A DNA stretch of 64,000 nt. Origin: Symbiodinium natans (lineage: Eukaryota; Sar; Dinophyceae; Suessiales; Symbiodiniaceae). The stretch lies in NCBI GenBank assembly GCA_905221605.1, contig CAJNDS010002542.1:243953-307952 (forward strand). Direction: 5' to 3'. Within the stretch, counting starts at the first letter, position 1. Every line of letters starts with the position of its first letter. The translations under genes were made by a program, and so were the position numbers. Below the pieces are notes generated by a model. The model was not told the DNA's origin. It saw only the letters and a program-made list of their open reading frames with translations, and did no database searches. Below are positions 50,901-58,814 of the stretch, piece by piece.

Positions 50901-52120
50901 TCGCCATGGTCAGCCCAGAACCGTTCTACGACGGAGAAACCTACTGGATTGACATCGAGGGCCTCATCAGCAAGCATCCCACTGCCCCGAGTGGCCAATT
51001 CCATGTGTGTCAGGCATGCGTCGACGAGTTCAACAAGCTGAAGAACTCCTTCCAAGGCGAGTTCGGACCAATCCAATCTCCAGCGTATTGTCCCTTCTGT
51101 TCGCTCAAAGCAATGTGGGACAAGGACTATGGCGTCAACAAATGGGAGGAGGTTCGGAAGTCAGAACGCCATGCTGCAGGGTGCGCCATATTCGCTCAGA
51201 AACACGACTTTGTGTACCAGGATGGATCTCCAGTGATTCCCAAGGAGGATCTCAAATCGTACATCTTTGCATGCTCGAAGGTCGCGTACACCAACTATGG
51301 CAAAATCGTCTCGTCCTCGGCTGGGTTGCGCTTGAACACCAAACAAGCCAGCGAATACACCCGATGGGCGAAGGGGAGACGGTTGTCGTGGGACTTCGGG
51401 TACACGGTGGACGGCATGGCCTGCCTCTTGCCCTTGTACGATGCAGGCAACGCAGCCTATGCAGGCTTCCTCCATAGCATCTTCGATCAGGACGAGGTCA
51501 AAGGCATGTACAATGGCAATGCCGACCCGGCCGCCGAGCTCATGGGAGACACCCTGGAGGTTGCGCTCGGCATCCTGACAATTGCATGCAGGTATCCTTC
51601 GGCATTCGAAGCCTGGGGATCGTACGAAGATCATCTCGCTTGTCTTCGAGGAATCGAGCGGTCTTTCTATCGGTTTGCTGCAGCGGAGGCGGTACGAATT
51701 ACTGCCGTGGAGAATCGAAAACGTCGTCCTCCCCGGGCAAATGATGCAGAGACGATTCAGCAGATCACGGAGTACGAGAACACTTTACTCCAAGGAGAAT
51801 GGCATGCGGTCCTTGTCGATCGAGTCCTGCCAATTGAGGAACCAGTCCTCGGAACCCTTTCTCCGGAAGATCAACGACCTGAAGAGTTCTCAGCAGCGCC
51901 CGTCCCCAGTGCAGAACCTAACCAGAAGGTGAGGATCAAGCCCATGAAGGGGAAGCGCTCGGATCCTCCGGCGTGGAACCTGAGGGGCAGGAAGATGACG
52001 ATATGGGCGTGCCCGAGGCAAGCTCTATCCCCACCATGCAAGAACCGAACGAGACCGAGCTGGGTGAGATATCACGTCCTTGCGAAGGTTACGTCCGAGC
52101 ACTCAATGCCCTACGCATAA
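47942..52120 (+). CDS. Element ORF3, large protein of unknown function
   Basis: A frame of about 1392 codons from ATG 47942; the frame is open upstream to ATG 47600 but overlaps pol there, and 47942 follows the hairpin trio. No domain recognised. Visible: a helical N-terminal half (to ~residue 400); a Pro/Ser/Glu-rich linker (49230-49530); a second folded region (49540-50690) beginning DEVRWYLDPTPDGYMEKFVK; and a probable zinc-binding pair HVCQACVDEF ... YCPFCSLKAMWDKD (51004-51125). Phase is +1 relative to pol. It overlaps ORF4 by about 150 bases at its end, where its last ~45 codons look unlike the rest. A spliced or frameshifted continuation of pol is possible. Confidence 0.75.
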   Translation: MDGQQQRPIPPHVPWSRPQDLFSLPYQRSGINIPVGNGMTALRTTCHALRSLRGQPLPGRLEQGMVATNANIAAWVEFGVPAILLAAVAAPSSPYGFPEVRVRELFRGVVESLLPARSAESYKTVLSHVTTFIKVVKTAISTDSTRQVLQELLDHVIEIDLFKNIDMFVDVLVQDAEQGRLDPQYPCLTVVTMDGYLDPNVICRTVVTKSPWIYVTRYNDWMRLNSYFRENLPNRREGLPCMLLTQDFWDLQELIWSMAKQVGYCLRSHNQVAEHTQMNVWDLIEIVVDPPENVSAAVAHAVNSLQGLSVAMHTAHEYLNDSRTVWPSEPSRTTGAELRESLVNATTVVMAPPPTGLGLPASFSHSSWNQLAAEQNVLRAVHDMYRTHRSWMSEITNLRAECYSEGREQPPYLKPDPTGTVFPPALNSHPPWVNVQRQHPAGPASPSVPEGPAPFVEEDHPANRSTSTPSPRQATGASFAEARGESAKRQRGPEDVRSAASQPGTAASSSDPRGAEPTVQPEGEPDEVRWYLDPTPDGYMEKFVKFQSRHRVQLGTTIIVHKDDPTDVLPARDQTPKINGKFGTSSEQVYLRRVTTHLAKLYGMSQSNLAGAFHMATFMKKGDVEWLRLYKVLYEKVFLCTIRQLPTPGTMFAAVMQSTATGELGIFHFNSSPEQRALLTAGLRKFSASIRQASTPDVTAVRSSKTIILADFEVWTKTKNRLTYTMASKLQEKGWYDAHSYCQTVDESLDPLLPEGFQVVATKARDAVREWRGPGQSIDVTAHVYLSFRAINDLLVWEQGNATPENMRKWFVDPIMDLSDLLQRAVIVTLNDDPRFIGKDVGAAMPWAAIDWIAVELRARGCIVFTSSLLWARIAVTLHKGSDNFRINPEEMHLAVAAFDKHLLQEKIITLCMAPPESMGDCEPHLDSVNMETADAKAVFAPSSSDDVRTASANDDTQERHQRVVERASELEGIRGGVDMTWVDADIAMVSPEPFYDGETYWIDIEGLISKHPTAPSGQFHVCQACVDEFNKLKNSFQGEFGPIQSPAYCPFCSLKAMWDKDYGVNKWEEVRKSERHAAGCAIFAQKHDFVYQDGSPVIPKEDLKSYIFACSKVAYTNYGKIVSSSAGLRLNTKQASEYTRWAKGRRLSWDFGYTVDGMACLLPLYDAGNAAYAGFLHSIFDQDEVKGMYNGNADPAAELMGDTLEVALGILTIACRYPSAFEAWGSYEDHLACLRGIERSFYRFAAAEAVRITAVENRKRRPPRANDAETIQQITEYENTLLQGEWHAVLVDRVLPIEEPVLGTLSPEDQRPEEFSAAPVPSAEPNQKVRIKPMKGKRSDPPAWNLRGRKMTIWACPRQALSPPCKNRTRPSWVRYHVLAKVTSEHSMPYA
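51958..51971 (+). repeat. Mini-hairpin at the ORF3/ORF4 overlap
   Basis: CTCGGATCCTCCGG: CGGA-TCC-TCCG stem-loop, at the point where the open frame changes phase (51973). AAGGGGAAGCGC lies just upstream; it allows a P-site -1 slip on GGG but is not a canonical XXXYYYZ heptamer. Confidence 0.7.
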
Positions 52121-55100
52121 CCGCTGGTATGCAGCCACCCAGCATGTGCCTTGCTTGCGGCAACTATGGCCACAACACCCGAAATTGCGAAGCAAATGGG
52201 GGGTACAACGCTCTGGTGGTGAACGAAGCATTCAGCATCATTGGGAAAAGCCTGGCAAAGATGCACAAGTCAAGCAGTACGCCACCAACAGAGATTTTCC
52301 AGAGATGGGCAGAGAAGAATTTGCGAGATGCCGCTCGCGCTCCGCAAGTACCAGGAACCGCTTCGGATACTCCGGGTGGGGATGGGGAAAGCGTTGAGCC
52401 TGGAGCCGCAGCGTCTTCGGAGGATTCCAGAGGCCCGCTGCCAAGACGGCGTCAAGCATCGATCTCAGTTGAGGACCCTACAGTGGTCGTGATCGAAGTC
52501 GATGAAGAACCTGAAGAAGCTGCAACAAGAATGCTTCGACCCAAACGCAGACCCCAACCGAGATCTGATCTTCCAGAGCCCAAAGCTGCGCCAGCTCCTA
52601 GGCGGTGGATTGCGAACAACGCCGGCAATGCTCGTTCATTCGTCGAGATTCGCTACCACGAGCCGAAGTCTTGCCTTGACATCATCAAGTCCATCGAGGA
52701 CGTATCGTGGGTCGGTGGGCAGAGCATCTATGAGATCGGATTACAATCGCAGGATGCAACGCGCCGATTGATTGAGCAGGAGGTTGGAGGAGACGTTGCA
52801 ACACACCCTCTCCGAAGCGACATCGATGAGTATCCTTCCTCGAACGTGGGGTACGTGAACATCGGCAAGCTGGTCATCGGAGGGGACCTCCGGCTCCTAC
52901 CCATCAAGGGCGCAAGGTTCGCTCACAGGCATTTTTCAGCCCTGGTTCCCGCGACTTCCTCCAATGACAACCATCGCAATCGGGATTATCATCGCAGGAT
53001 CAAATCCCTGGGCTACGATGTGCAACGTTTGCTTAGGCACCGCCTAGCAAACAGAGAAACGAACTACATGCACAATCAGCTCCCAACAATCCCGTGCGAC
53101 ACCGGAGGGTGGGTGATGCTCAAAGACTTCATCAACTTGGAGAACTTCTGGCAAAGCGGGAGATACTATGCAAGGAGTTCAGCTCGAGACGACAACTCTG
53201 AGTATCAGAGACGAATCCAAATGCTGATCGACTACGCGTACTACGAGTACCGCACGAACGGAAGGATCAGACTTCAATTCCTGGGCATCAAGATCGTGGC
53301 GCCCAAACCTGGACAGAGGGCATCCGATACGCCGTGGGACGGTACTCCGGGCGTCGGTGCAACACAACGTGCCCAACTTGAAGAACTCGGAGGACACAGG
53401 TTGACACACGACATTACGTCCGGGACCCTTCGTCGATGCGACAATTGGGTGCAGCCATGGGCGATCAGGGCCACAAGTGGACACTCCAGCAACTCCAATT
53501 CACTGGTGCGGGTGAATGACGACAGGGTCGCATGTCACTTGACTACAAGCTTGGTCAACCAGATTGGTGGGGGGTATCACACCACGGCCCCAGAGCTTCT
53601 CGCCAACATCGTGGCGAAAGGACTTCTTCCAGGCGGAGGGGCGTCAGGCGGTCGGGTCCACAGCCACTTCGGGACGTTCCCGCCATGGGATCCGAGAAAT
53701 CAAACGGTGAGAACAAGGATTCCCGGGAGGCCGAGGTCACCAATTGCGGTACTGTACGTTCCAGCCTACGAGCTCATGCGCTACAATGCAGTGATCACGA
53801 TCAATGGAATGTTTCTCGTCCAGCGGCAAATTCCATTCGAGGCCGTCAAGCACGTTTGGATCTGCATGCCAAGCCAAGGAAGGTACTTCGAGTTCAGCGA
53901 AGTCTTCAAGGTGTACTCCAAAGAGCTGTCCAAGGAGATGGTCGAAGGGTACGGGGACGCACGCATCAATCCTGATCGTGATCCTCCAAAACCTTCGGTG
54001 GAAGACCTCGTCAGCACCATGGAAGGCACCGACGCTGGCCCGCATGAAGGCGAGAGGCGCGAGGTCTTGCAAGCAATTGAGCAGGCGGGCGACACCGTTC
54101 CTGGAAACATCATCAAGCGTGCTTTCCAGTTTCTCTCAAGGACATTCCGGCGTGTGACGACCCACACCACCACAAGCGATCCGCTGATTTTGAGGGTTTG
54201 CCCCTGCTGCGGCAGGCATACCCCTGCGAGCTTCGCGATTTGCCTCACGTGTGGGAGAGTTTTCTTGTCCATGGGGAGGATCCAGCATGTGCGCGCCAAT
54301 CCGGAACCAGAAAGGATTGATCCGGAAGTGGTCCGCCAGGCGCTCAACCAGGCCGCTGCCGTCGTCAACAACGAGGTTGTGGAGATTGAAGTGGAAGATG
54401 AGCCACCTTCAGAACCTGTCCAGGAGGATGCACTTCCGCTCCGCGGGGTGCAGAATCCAGCAGGGGATGCGGAGGCAAACAGTCCACGGGAAAGCGTGGC
54501 GGAGCCTGAGGCCGAGGAGATCCCCGATGAGATTCGCGACATGTACCGCGATGTGGAGATGGAGGCTCCCAACCAAGAAGAGGTGGAGATGGATGCGCAG
54601 AACCAGCGAGCGTTCGTGCTGGTGGGAGATAGGGAAGGCGATTCGTTGGATGATCGAAACGAGAGGAAAGCTCGCCTTGCGCTGGAGTGCAATGTCAACA
54701 TTGACACCGACTACGCAGCGTGCGTGGACCACAACTTCAGGTTGTACTGTCACCTCGACGCCTTCTTTGCGTACGTGTTGGTCCATAAATGGAATCTGTT
54801 TGAGAAAATCATCATGACTCCATACAAGAAGATGAAGGACCAGTTCGCCTCAGGCATGAGACACGACGCGTCTGGGACATGGCCTATTGTCCCCATTGAT
54901 GAGGACACGGCGTTGCCGAGAGACCTCATGGAAGACGAGGTAAGACAGTATGCCAGCTCTGTGGAGAACCAGCAGTTCATGATTGAGCGTTATTACGCCA
55001 ACAAGTTCGTCTTCTACGTCATGCGTGGGGCGATCCAGCTGGGATACAACAAGGAGAGCTTCAACCTCCCCATGATTCCGGATGAGGCCGAGGACCCGAA

Positions 55101-55644
55101 AGCATTTGCTGAAGCCGGGCAAAGGGTCCACATGTTCATGGCCAAAATCATCTATCAGGTGTTGAACGTGAGGCTTTACTCCTACACGAAACCCAACGCT
55201 GAGATCCCGTACCACGCGGCATTCAAATACATCAACCCGAGCCAGCTGCTCAGTTTGATGGACTCGCAGAAGGTGAGCGTCAACAACCTTCTGGTGATGA
55301 GGGATTCGGGGTGCGCTCTACCCAACCAGTACAGCAAGAAGCTGGACAGATGGTTGAGTGATCAAAAGAAGGACATGAGCATCCTGAAGTTGAAGCCCAC
55401 ACAGTATTTGGAGAATCCAAAGGCGTCGGCTTTGTACCTTGCCTATGACCCTTCAGCATCCGCACCTTCGGTTACCTCATCGGGAGGATCTCGTCATCCT
55501 GAAGCGGATGAGACGGACATGCCGGCTCGAGCGAAGGCCCGCATGAGTCAGCCGAAGCCCAAGACTTCTCATCCTGGGACACCTCAAGCTGCTCCCAAAG
55601 ATCCTCGCGGTCATTCGAGAAAGGGATCGGGAAAGAAAGGGTGA
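52003..55644 (+). CDS. Element ORF4 with Tpt1/KptA-like RNA 2'-phosphotransferase domain
   Basis: About 1213 codons from ATG 52003; open from 51973. N-terminal CCHC zinc knuckle CLACGNYGHNTRNC at 52147. A Tpt1/KptA-like domain lies at ~53000-53880 with motifs in family order: LLRHRLANRE (R-H pair, 53035), GGWVML (53104), IRATSGHSSN (53464), YHTTAPELLANIVAKGLLP (53575), GGRVHSHFG (53647) and YVPAYELMRYNAVITINGMF (53755). Known Tpt1 enzymes use an R-H-R-R set and NAD+ to remove a 2'-phosphate left by tRNA ligation; all four have a candidate here (53035, 53038, 53467, 53653). The gap between GGWV and IRA is ~115 residues, longer than usual. A zinc ribbon CPCCGRHTPASFAICLTC follows at 54199, then an acidic linker and a ~280-residue helical region without known relatives, then a basic tail. 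Confidence 0.8.
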   Translation: MGVPEASSIPTMQEPNETELGEISRPCEGYVRALNALRITAGMQPPSMCLACGNYGHNTRNCEANGGYNALVVNEAFSIIGKSLAKMHKSSSTPPTEIFQRWAEKNLRDAARAPQVPGTASDTPGGDGESVEPGAAASSEDSRGPLPRRRQASISVEDPTVVVIEVDEEPEEAATRMLRPKRRPQPRSDLPEPKAAPAPRRWIANNAGNARSFVEIRYHEPKSCLDIIKSIEDVSWVGGQSIYEIGLQSQDATRRLIEQEVGGDVATHPLRSDIDEYPSSNVGYVNIGKLVIGGDLRLLPIKGARFAHRHFSALVPATSSNDNHRNRDYHRRIKSLGYDVQRLLRHRLANRETNYMHNQLPTIPCDTGGWVMLKDFINLENFWQSGRYYARSSARDDNSEYQRRIQMLIDYAYYEYRTNGRIRLQFLGIKIVAPKPGQRASDTPWDGTPGVGATQRAQLEELGGHRLTHDITSGTLRRCDNWVQPWAIRATSGHSSNSNSLVRVNDDRVACHLTTSLVNQIGGGYHTTAPELLANIVAKGLLPGGGASGGRVHSHFGTFPPWDPRNQTVRTRIPGRPRSPIAVLYVPAYELMRYNAVITINGMFLVQRQIPFEAVKHVWICMPSQGRYFEFSEVFKVYSKELSKEMVEGYGDARINPDRDPPKPSVEDLVSTMEGTDAGPHEGERREVLQAIEQAGDTVPGNIIKRAFQFLSRTFRRVTTHTTTSDPLILRVCPCCGRHTPASFAICLTCGRVFLSMGRIQHVRANPEPERIDPEVVRQALNQAAAVVNNEVVEIEVEDEPPSEPVQEDALPLRGVQNPAGDAEANSPRESVAEPEAEEIPDEIRDMYRDVEMEAPNQEEVEMDAQNQRAFVLVGDREGDSLDDRNERKARLALECNVNIDTDYAACVDHNFRLYCHLDAFFAYVLVHKWNLFEKIIMTPYKKMKDQFASGMRHDASGTWPIVPIDEDTALPRDLMEDEVRQYASSVENQQFMIERYYANKFVFYVMRGAIQLGYNKESFNLPMIPDEAEDPKAFAEAGQRVHMFMAKIIYQVLNVRLYSYTKPNAEIPYHAAFKYINPSQLLSLMDSQKVSVNNLLVMRDSGCALPNQYSKKLDRWLSDQKKDMSILKLKPTQYLENPKASALYLAYDPSASAPSVTSSGGSRHPEADETDMPARAKARMSQPKPKTSHPGTPQAAPKDPRGHSRKGSGKKG
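52362..52375 (+). repeat. Mini-hairpin within ORF4
   Basis: TTCGGATACTCCGG, stem CGGA/TCCG, loop TAC. It lies in the low-complexity linker after the zinc knuckle. Confidence 0.65.
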
Positions 55645-55652
55645 ATGATGTA

Positions 55653-55666
55653 CTCGGATCCTCCGG
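55653..55666 (+). repeat. Mini-hairpin after the ORF4 stop
   Basis: CTCGGATCCTCCGG, 8 bases past the TGA. The ORF4 frame remains open for 41 more codons after the stop (to 55770) and reads the hairpin as S-D-P-P, as at other sites. The stop context is TGAATGATG. Confidence 0.7.
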
Positions 55667-55753
55667 TATGTCATCCCCTGGAATCCATGGTATTCCTGAA
55701 ATCTGGTTGTGGCTCAACACTTTGCGCTCTCAGTTTTGATTCCTCTTTTCCCT

Positions 55754-56041
55754 ATGGATGCAATAGATGACACGATGGAGTACGTCATTATATCCACCGA
55801 TGCTATTTCTCTTTTCGGCCACTGCATAGCAGCAGCGGGGCAATGTGCCAACGCGCCCGGTGGAGGGAAATGTGCGATTCTTCGCAGCTCGTGTGGTAGC
55901 CAAGTGGGTATGGGTCATGCTCTGCTGACTTGGCCGGTGCTACTGCTCCTTAGTCATGCATTCTGGAGACGCAATGTGATGGATCAGCAATTTGCTGACA
56001 TGTTTTCAGGGCCTTTCGCGCCCATGATTCCGCAACCGTGA
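55754..56041 (+). CDS. Possible small ORF5, membrane-type
   Basis: 95 codons from ATG 55754 (MDAIDDTMEYVIISTDAISL). It has a Cys-containing middle and a hydrophobic stretch HALLTWPVLLLLSHAFW that could span a membrane. It is the last frame before the 3' LTR. No homologue recognised; it may be chance. Confidence 0.3.
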   Translation: MDAIDDTMEYVIISTDAISLFGHCIAAAGQCANAPGGGKCAILRSSCGSQVGMGHALLTWPVLLLLSHAFWRRNVMDQQFADMFSGPFAPMIPQP

Positions 56042-56227
56042 GCAGCAAGTCTTTGTACAGACAAAGGATGGGATTGAACGCTTCAGTAGCTGAAAGTCTG
56101 TCTCACATCTATTAATTCGGGCAAATAGAGCAAAACAGTGGAGAACGGCCAGACTATAAGTCGCTTTTAACTGGGACCATTGTATGTTCGTGACGCAATT
56201 TCGTCTAGCATTTTGCAAATCCCAGCC

Positions 56228-56235
56228 GTGGGGGG
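56228..56235 (+). promoter_or_regulatory. Polypurine-like tract before the 3' LTR
   Basis: GTGGGGGG immediately precedes TGTGAATG of the 3' LTR, the position where second-strand synthesis is primed in LTR elements. It is short and G-only. Confidence 0.6.
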
Positions 56236-56526
56236 TGTGAATGATCCCCGAACCACAGCACGTTATGGGGACCCCTTTGTGTCGGCTCCGCCGCACATCG
56301 GGGAAACCACTTTAGAATGCCGTGGCCTGTTCACCACATTGGCTCAAGTAACCCTTAGAGTGAAGGTCACCCATAGGTTAGAGGTAAGCGCAATAGCGTA
56401 ACTGGAAACCGCCCGGGTGCACGAGACGGAGACTGAAGGCGAACGCCAGTGCAGAAAAACAAGTGCGAGACCATTTGGCTGGTGAGGAGCCAAAGCGTAG
56501 TGCAAGCAACTACCCCACCTCACGCA
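56236..56526 (+). repeat. 3' LTR
   Basis: 291 bp copy of 35641-35931 with a single difference at 56516. Confidence 0.97.
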
Positions 56527-56531
56527 AAAGC
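56527..56531. repeat. Target site duplication, right (AAAGC)
   Basis: Matches 35636-35640. Confidence 0.9.
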
Positions 56532-56661
56532 CCTTGAAGCCCTAAACTCTGAGCCCCTCCGGGGGCCTTGTGCCATACAGATTGTTGTTTAGGGTTTAGG
56601 GTTTAGAGTTTGGGGTATAGGGTTCAGGGTTTAGGGTTTTGTTTGACTGTTTATTGAGGCG

Positions 56662-56724
56662 CTTGGCTTGATGGAAGAGCTGCGGCGGCAGCATCTGCTG
56701 CCGAATCTTGTGGCTGGTCGGCAT
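56662..56724 (+). CDS. PPR-like exon 10 (LGLMEELRRQHLLPNLVA)
   Basis: LGLMEELRRQHLLPNLVAGR is the PPR second helix and inter-repeat 'LL.EL...GL.PNLV'. First PPR island after the retrotransposon, same strand as those before. Confidence 0.6.
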
Positions 56725-56928
56725 TGAACTGCTGCCTTTTGGCTCCAGTGAGGGTTTCATTGTGCGTGTGCGTTGGGTTTAGTCAATGTTTGTTTGGTGC
56801 GTGTTTGTCGGGTGCGTTTGTTTTCGTTTGTCTAGGCTTCTGAGGTCCGTAGTTTGGTGCTTTGACTGTTTTAGACTGCTGAGTGGCTGGGGTTTGGCAT
56901 ACCACGCTGTGAAAGTTACCGCCAGAGC

Positions 56929-57000
56929 ATGCAAAAGGCAGCTGAGGTGACGTACAACGCAACCATCAGCGCCTGCGAGAATCGGACGTCTTGGCCACAG
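56929..57000 (+). CDS. PPR-like exon 11 (EVTYNATISACENRTSWPQ)
   Basis: EVTYNATISACENRTSWPQ, near-consensus PPR first helix. Confidence 0.65.
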
Positions 57001-57400
57001 GTCTCTTGGCCCCATAAGCTGATGGGGTGAAAAATACTTGCGCCCCAATGCCTTCCATCCACCAAGCGGGTGCACATGAGCTGGATGTGCGCAAGGCATA
57101 TATGTGGCTTGTTCTTTCGTTGTTCCTGGTGTTGCTCTTGCATGTTATGACGGGTTCCCACATTGGTCTCTACACCACAGCCAGAAAAAGCATTCGCTAC
57201 CCTGACAAAGCGGGGCCAAGCAGCCTCAATCTGAGCGCCATCCTCGCAAGGCTGCGAGCGAGAGCATCCCGCACATCTCTGAACCCTGAAGACTTCCAGG
57301 AAGTCGGCCCTTTACAGCCACAAGAGAGGGGGGTTTAGGGTTTGGGGTTTAGGGTTTAATTAGGGTTTAGGGTGCACAGGGATTGAAGCTTTTGGCCGTC

Positions 57401-57481
57401 CAGGCGCTGTGGCTTTTCGGGCGGCTCGTGCAGGATCGTCTGCTGCCGGACCTCGTGACCTACACATCGACACTTGCAATT
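57401..57481 (+). CDS. PPR-like exon 12 (LLPDLVTYTSTLAI)
   Basis: QALWLFGRLVQDRLLPDLVT then YTSTLAI; spans the end of one PPR unit and the start of the next. GGGTTTA DNA lies on both sides. Confidence 0.65.
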
Positions 57482-57734
57482 GTTTGGCGTTGCGTTTAGG
57501 GTTTAGGTTTGAGGGGTGTATAGGGCTTAGGGTTTGTTGTTTGATTTGTCACGTCGACTCGTGTACCCTGCTGCGTACACGTTCTTGCGGTTGATCGGTT
57601 GATCTGCATGATTCAAGACGGCGGGCCCTTGAAAGTCTCGGGTCATTACAGTAGAACCCTTGAAGTTTAAAGGGTGGTAGCCATGGCCCGTAATTCAGAT
57701 CAACCACGCATCCCTACCACGCGTGATGCCGCTA

Positions 57735-57846
57735 GACCCTCAACCCTCAACCCTCAACCCTCAACCCTATAGGCCCTAGGCCCTAAACCCTAAACCAAGA
57801 AAAACCTAAACCCTAAACCCTAAACCCTAAACCCTAAACCCTAAAC
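57735..57846 (+). repeat. CCCTCAA/CCCTAAA array
   Basis: Four CCCTCAA units, then CCTAGG variants, then eight CCCTAAA heptamers. Confidence 0.9.
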
Positions 57847-57899
57847 CGCGCAGCTGCCACACGAGTGATGCCCCCCCCCCCCCCCCGCAACCTTCCCCG

Positions 57900-57965
57900 A
57901 GGATGATCAGCGCGTGTGACAAAGCTCGTCGGCCGGACATGGTTTTGGAGTCCACCCAGCTGCGC
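57900..57965 (+). CDS. PPR-like exon 13 (RMISACDKARRPDMV)
   Basis: RMISACDKARRPDMVLESTQ; partial PPR match with an unusually short second helix, possibly a decayed copy. CCCTAAA array upstream; AGGTACTTCAGGGTTAATGT twice downstream. Confidence 0.45.
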
Positions 57966-58736
57966 TCAGGTACTTCAGGGTTAATGTCAGGTACTTCAGG
58001 GTTAATGTAGGGTTAATATAATTAGGGTTAAGGGTTTTGGGTTTACGGTTTATAGGGGTCGTGGAAGGACCTTGGAGGCTTTAGGGAAGAAGGGCTTAGG
58101 GGGCCGCATAGGGGCTTAGGGTAGCATCGGACCCCAATTCAGTTCCGGAGTGGGCTGGTTTGGGAGGGGAGCTTTAAGGTTTTAGGGTTACAGGATTTAG
58201 GGAGTATTTAGGGCTTGCATTTACGGGCACAAGGGTTTTTTGGGAGCGTACAGTACCAAACCTGAAACTAAGCCAAAACCCTGCCAGACCTTACAAGACC
58301 ATCAACTACTACCCTACGAAGCCCGCCTATAGACCCTAAACACAAAGCCTTGGCTTCAAGGCTTCTTACTTGGAGGTTCTTGGGTACTGATAAGTAGCGT
58401 TAGATATGGGGCAATTGCGATTCTGCCTACAACCCTACATGATAAGTACCATGAACTTTCTGGGCCGAATTCATTGAATGAAGCCTTCGGCTTGCTGGTT
58501 CTTCGTAGGGAAGTAGAGAATTATCAGTACTCTATAGAATCCATTAAAGGGTTCGCTGTGGGGGATATGAAGGTACAGAATTCTCGAATCTCCTACAGTA
58601 TTCAGAAACTACAAGAGGCTCTTGCATGACTCAACCCCCTAAACCCTAAGAGTTCATAAGCCCCTAAACCCTTATAAGCCCTATAAACCGCTAAACCGGA
58701 ACCCGATGAAATCCTTACAGCCCAAGGCTGTTGGAT
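57966..58736. other. Intron-like spacer
   Basis: Starts G-rich (AGGGTTAA, GGGTTTA) and ends C-rich (CCCTAAACCC, CTTATAAGCCC) before a TTACAG acceptor. No gene. Confidence 0.55.
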
Positions 58737-58814
58737 GATCTTCAGAGCTCTGAGCTGGAGCTGGACGCCGTGGCCTACAACGCCGGGCTCGGCGCGTGCG
58801 AGCCCTGCCTCTAG
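58737..58814 (+). CDS. PPR-like exon 14 (LELDAVAYNAGLGACE)
   Basis: LQSSELELDAVAYNAGLGAC is a strong PPR match, ending CCTCTAG at GTGGGTTTAGGG, a donor-like GT leading straight into a heptamer array. Confidence 0.6.
   Translation, partial: DLQSSELELDAVAYNAGLGACEPCL

Larger units (their letters stand above)
35641..56526 (+). mobile_element. Giant Ty1/copia-order LTR retrotransposon (20.9 kb)
   Basis: Two 291 bp direct LTRs with one mismatch, a perfect 5 bp target duplication, a G6 polypurine-like tract before the 3' LTR, and a gag-protease-integrase-RT-RNase H order between them. Copia elements are usually about 5 kb; this one is four times longer because pol has a ~770-residue extension and is followed by two further frames of about 1390 and 1210 codons. 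All frames are on +. The near-identity of the LTRs indicates recent insertion. Gag is split by a nested 881 bp inverted-repeat insertion, so this copy may be inactive unless that insertion is spliced out. It is inserted in CCCTAAA-type DNA between PPR-like islands. Confidence 0.95.

Noticed and set aside
56735-56755. CCTTTTGGCTCCAG as a dinoflagellate spliced-leader relic
   Set aside because: Only the TTTTGGCTC core resembles the leader; the first half is missing and one base differs, so it is within chance.
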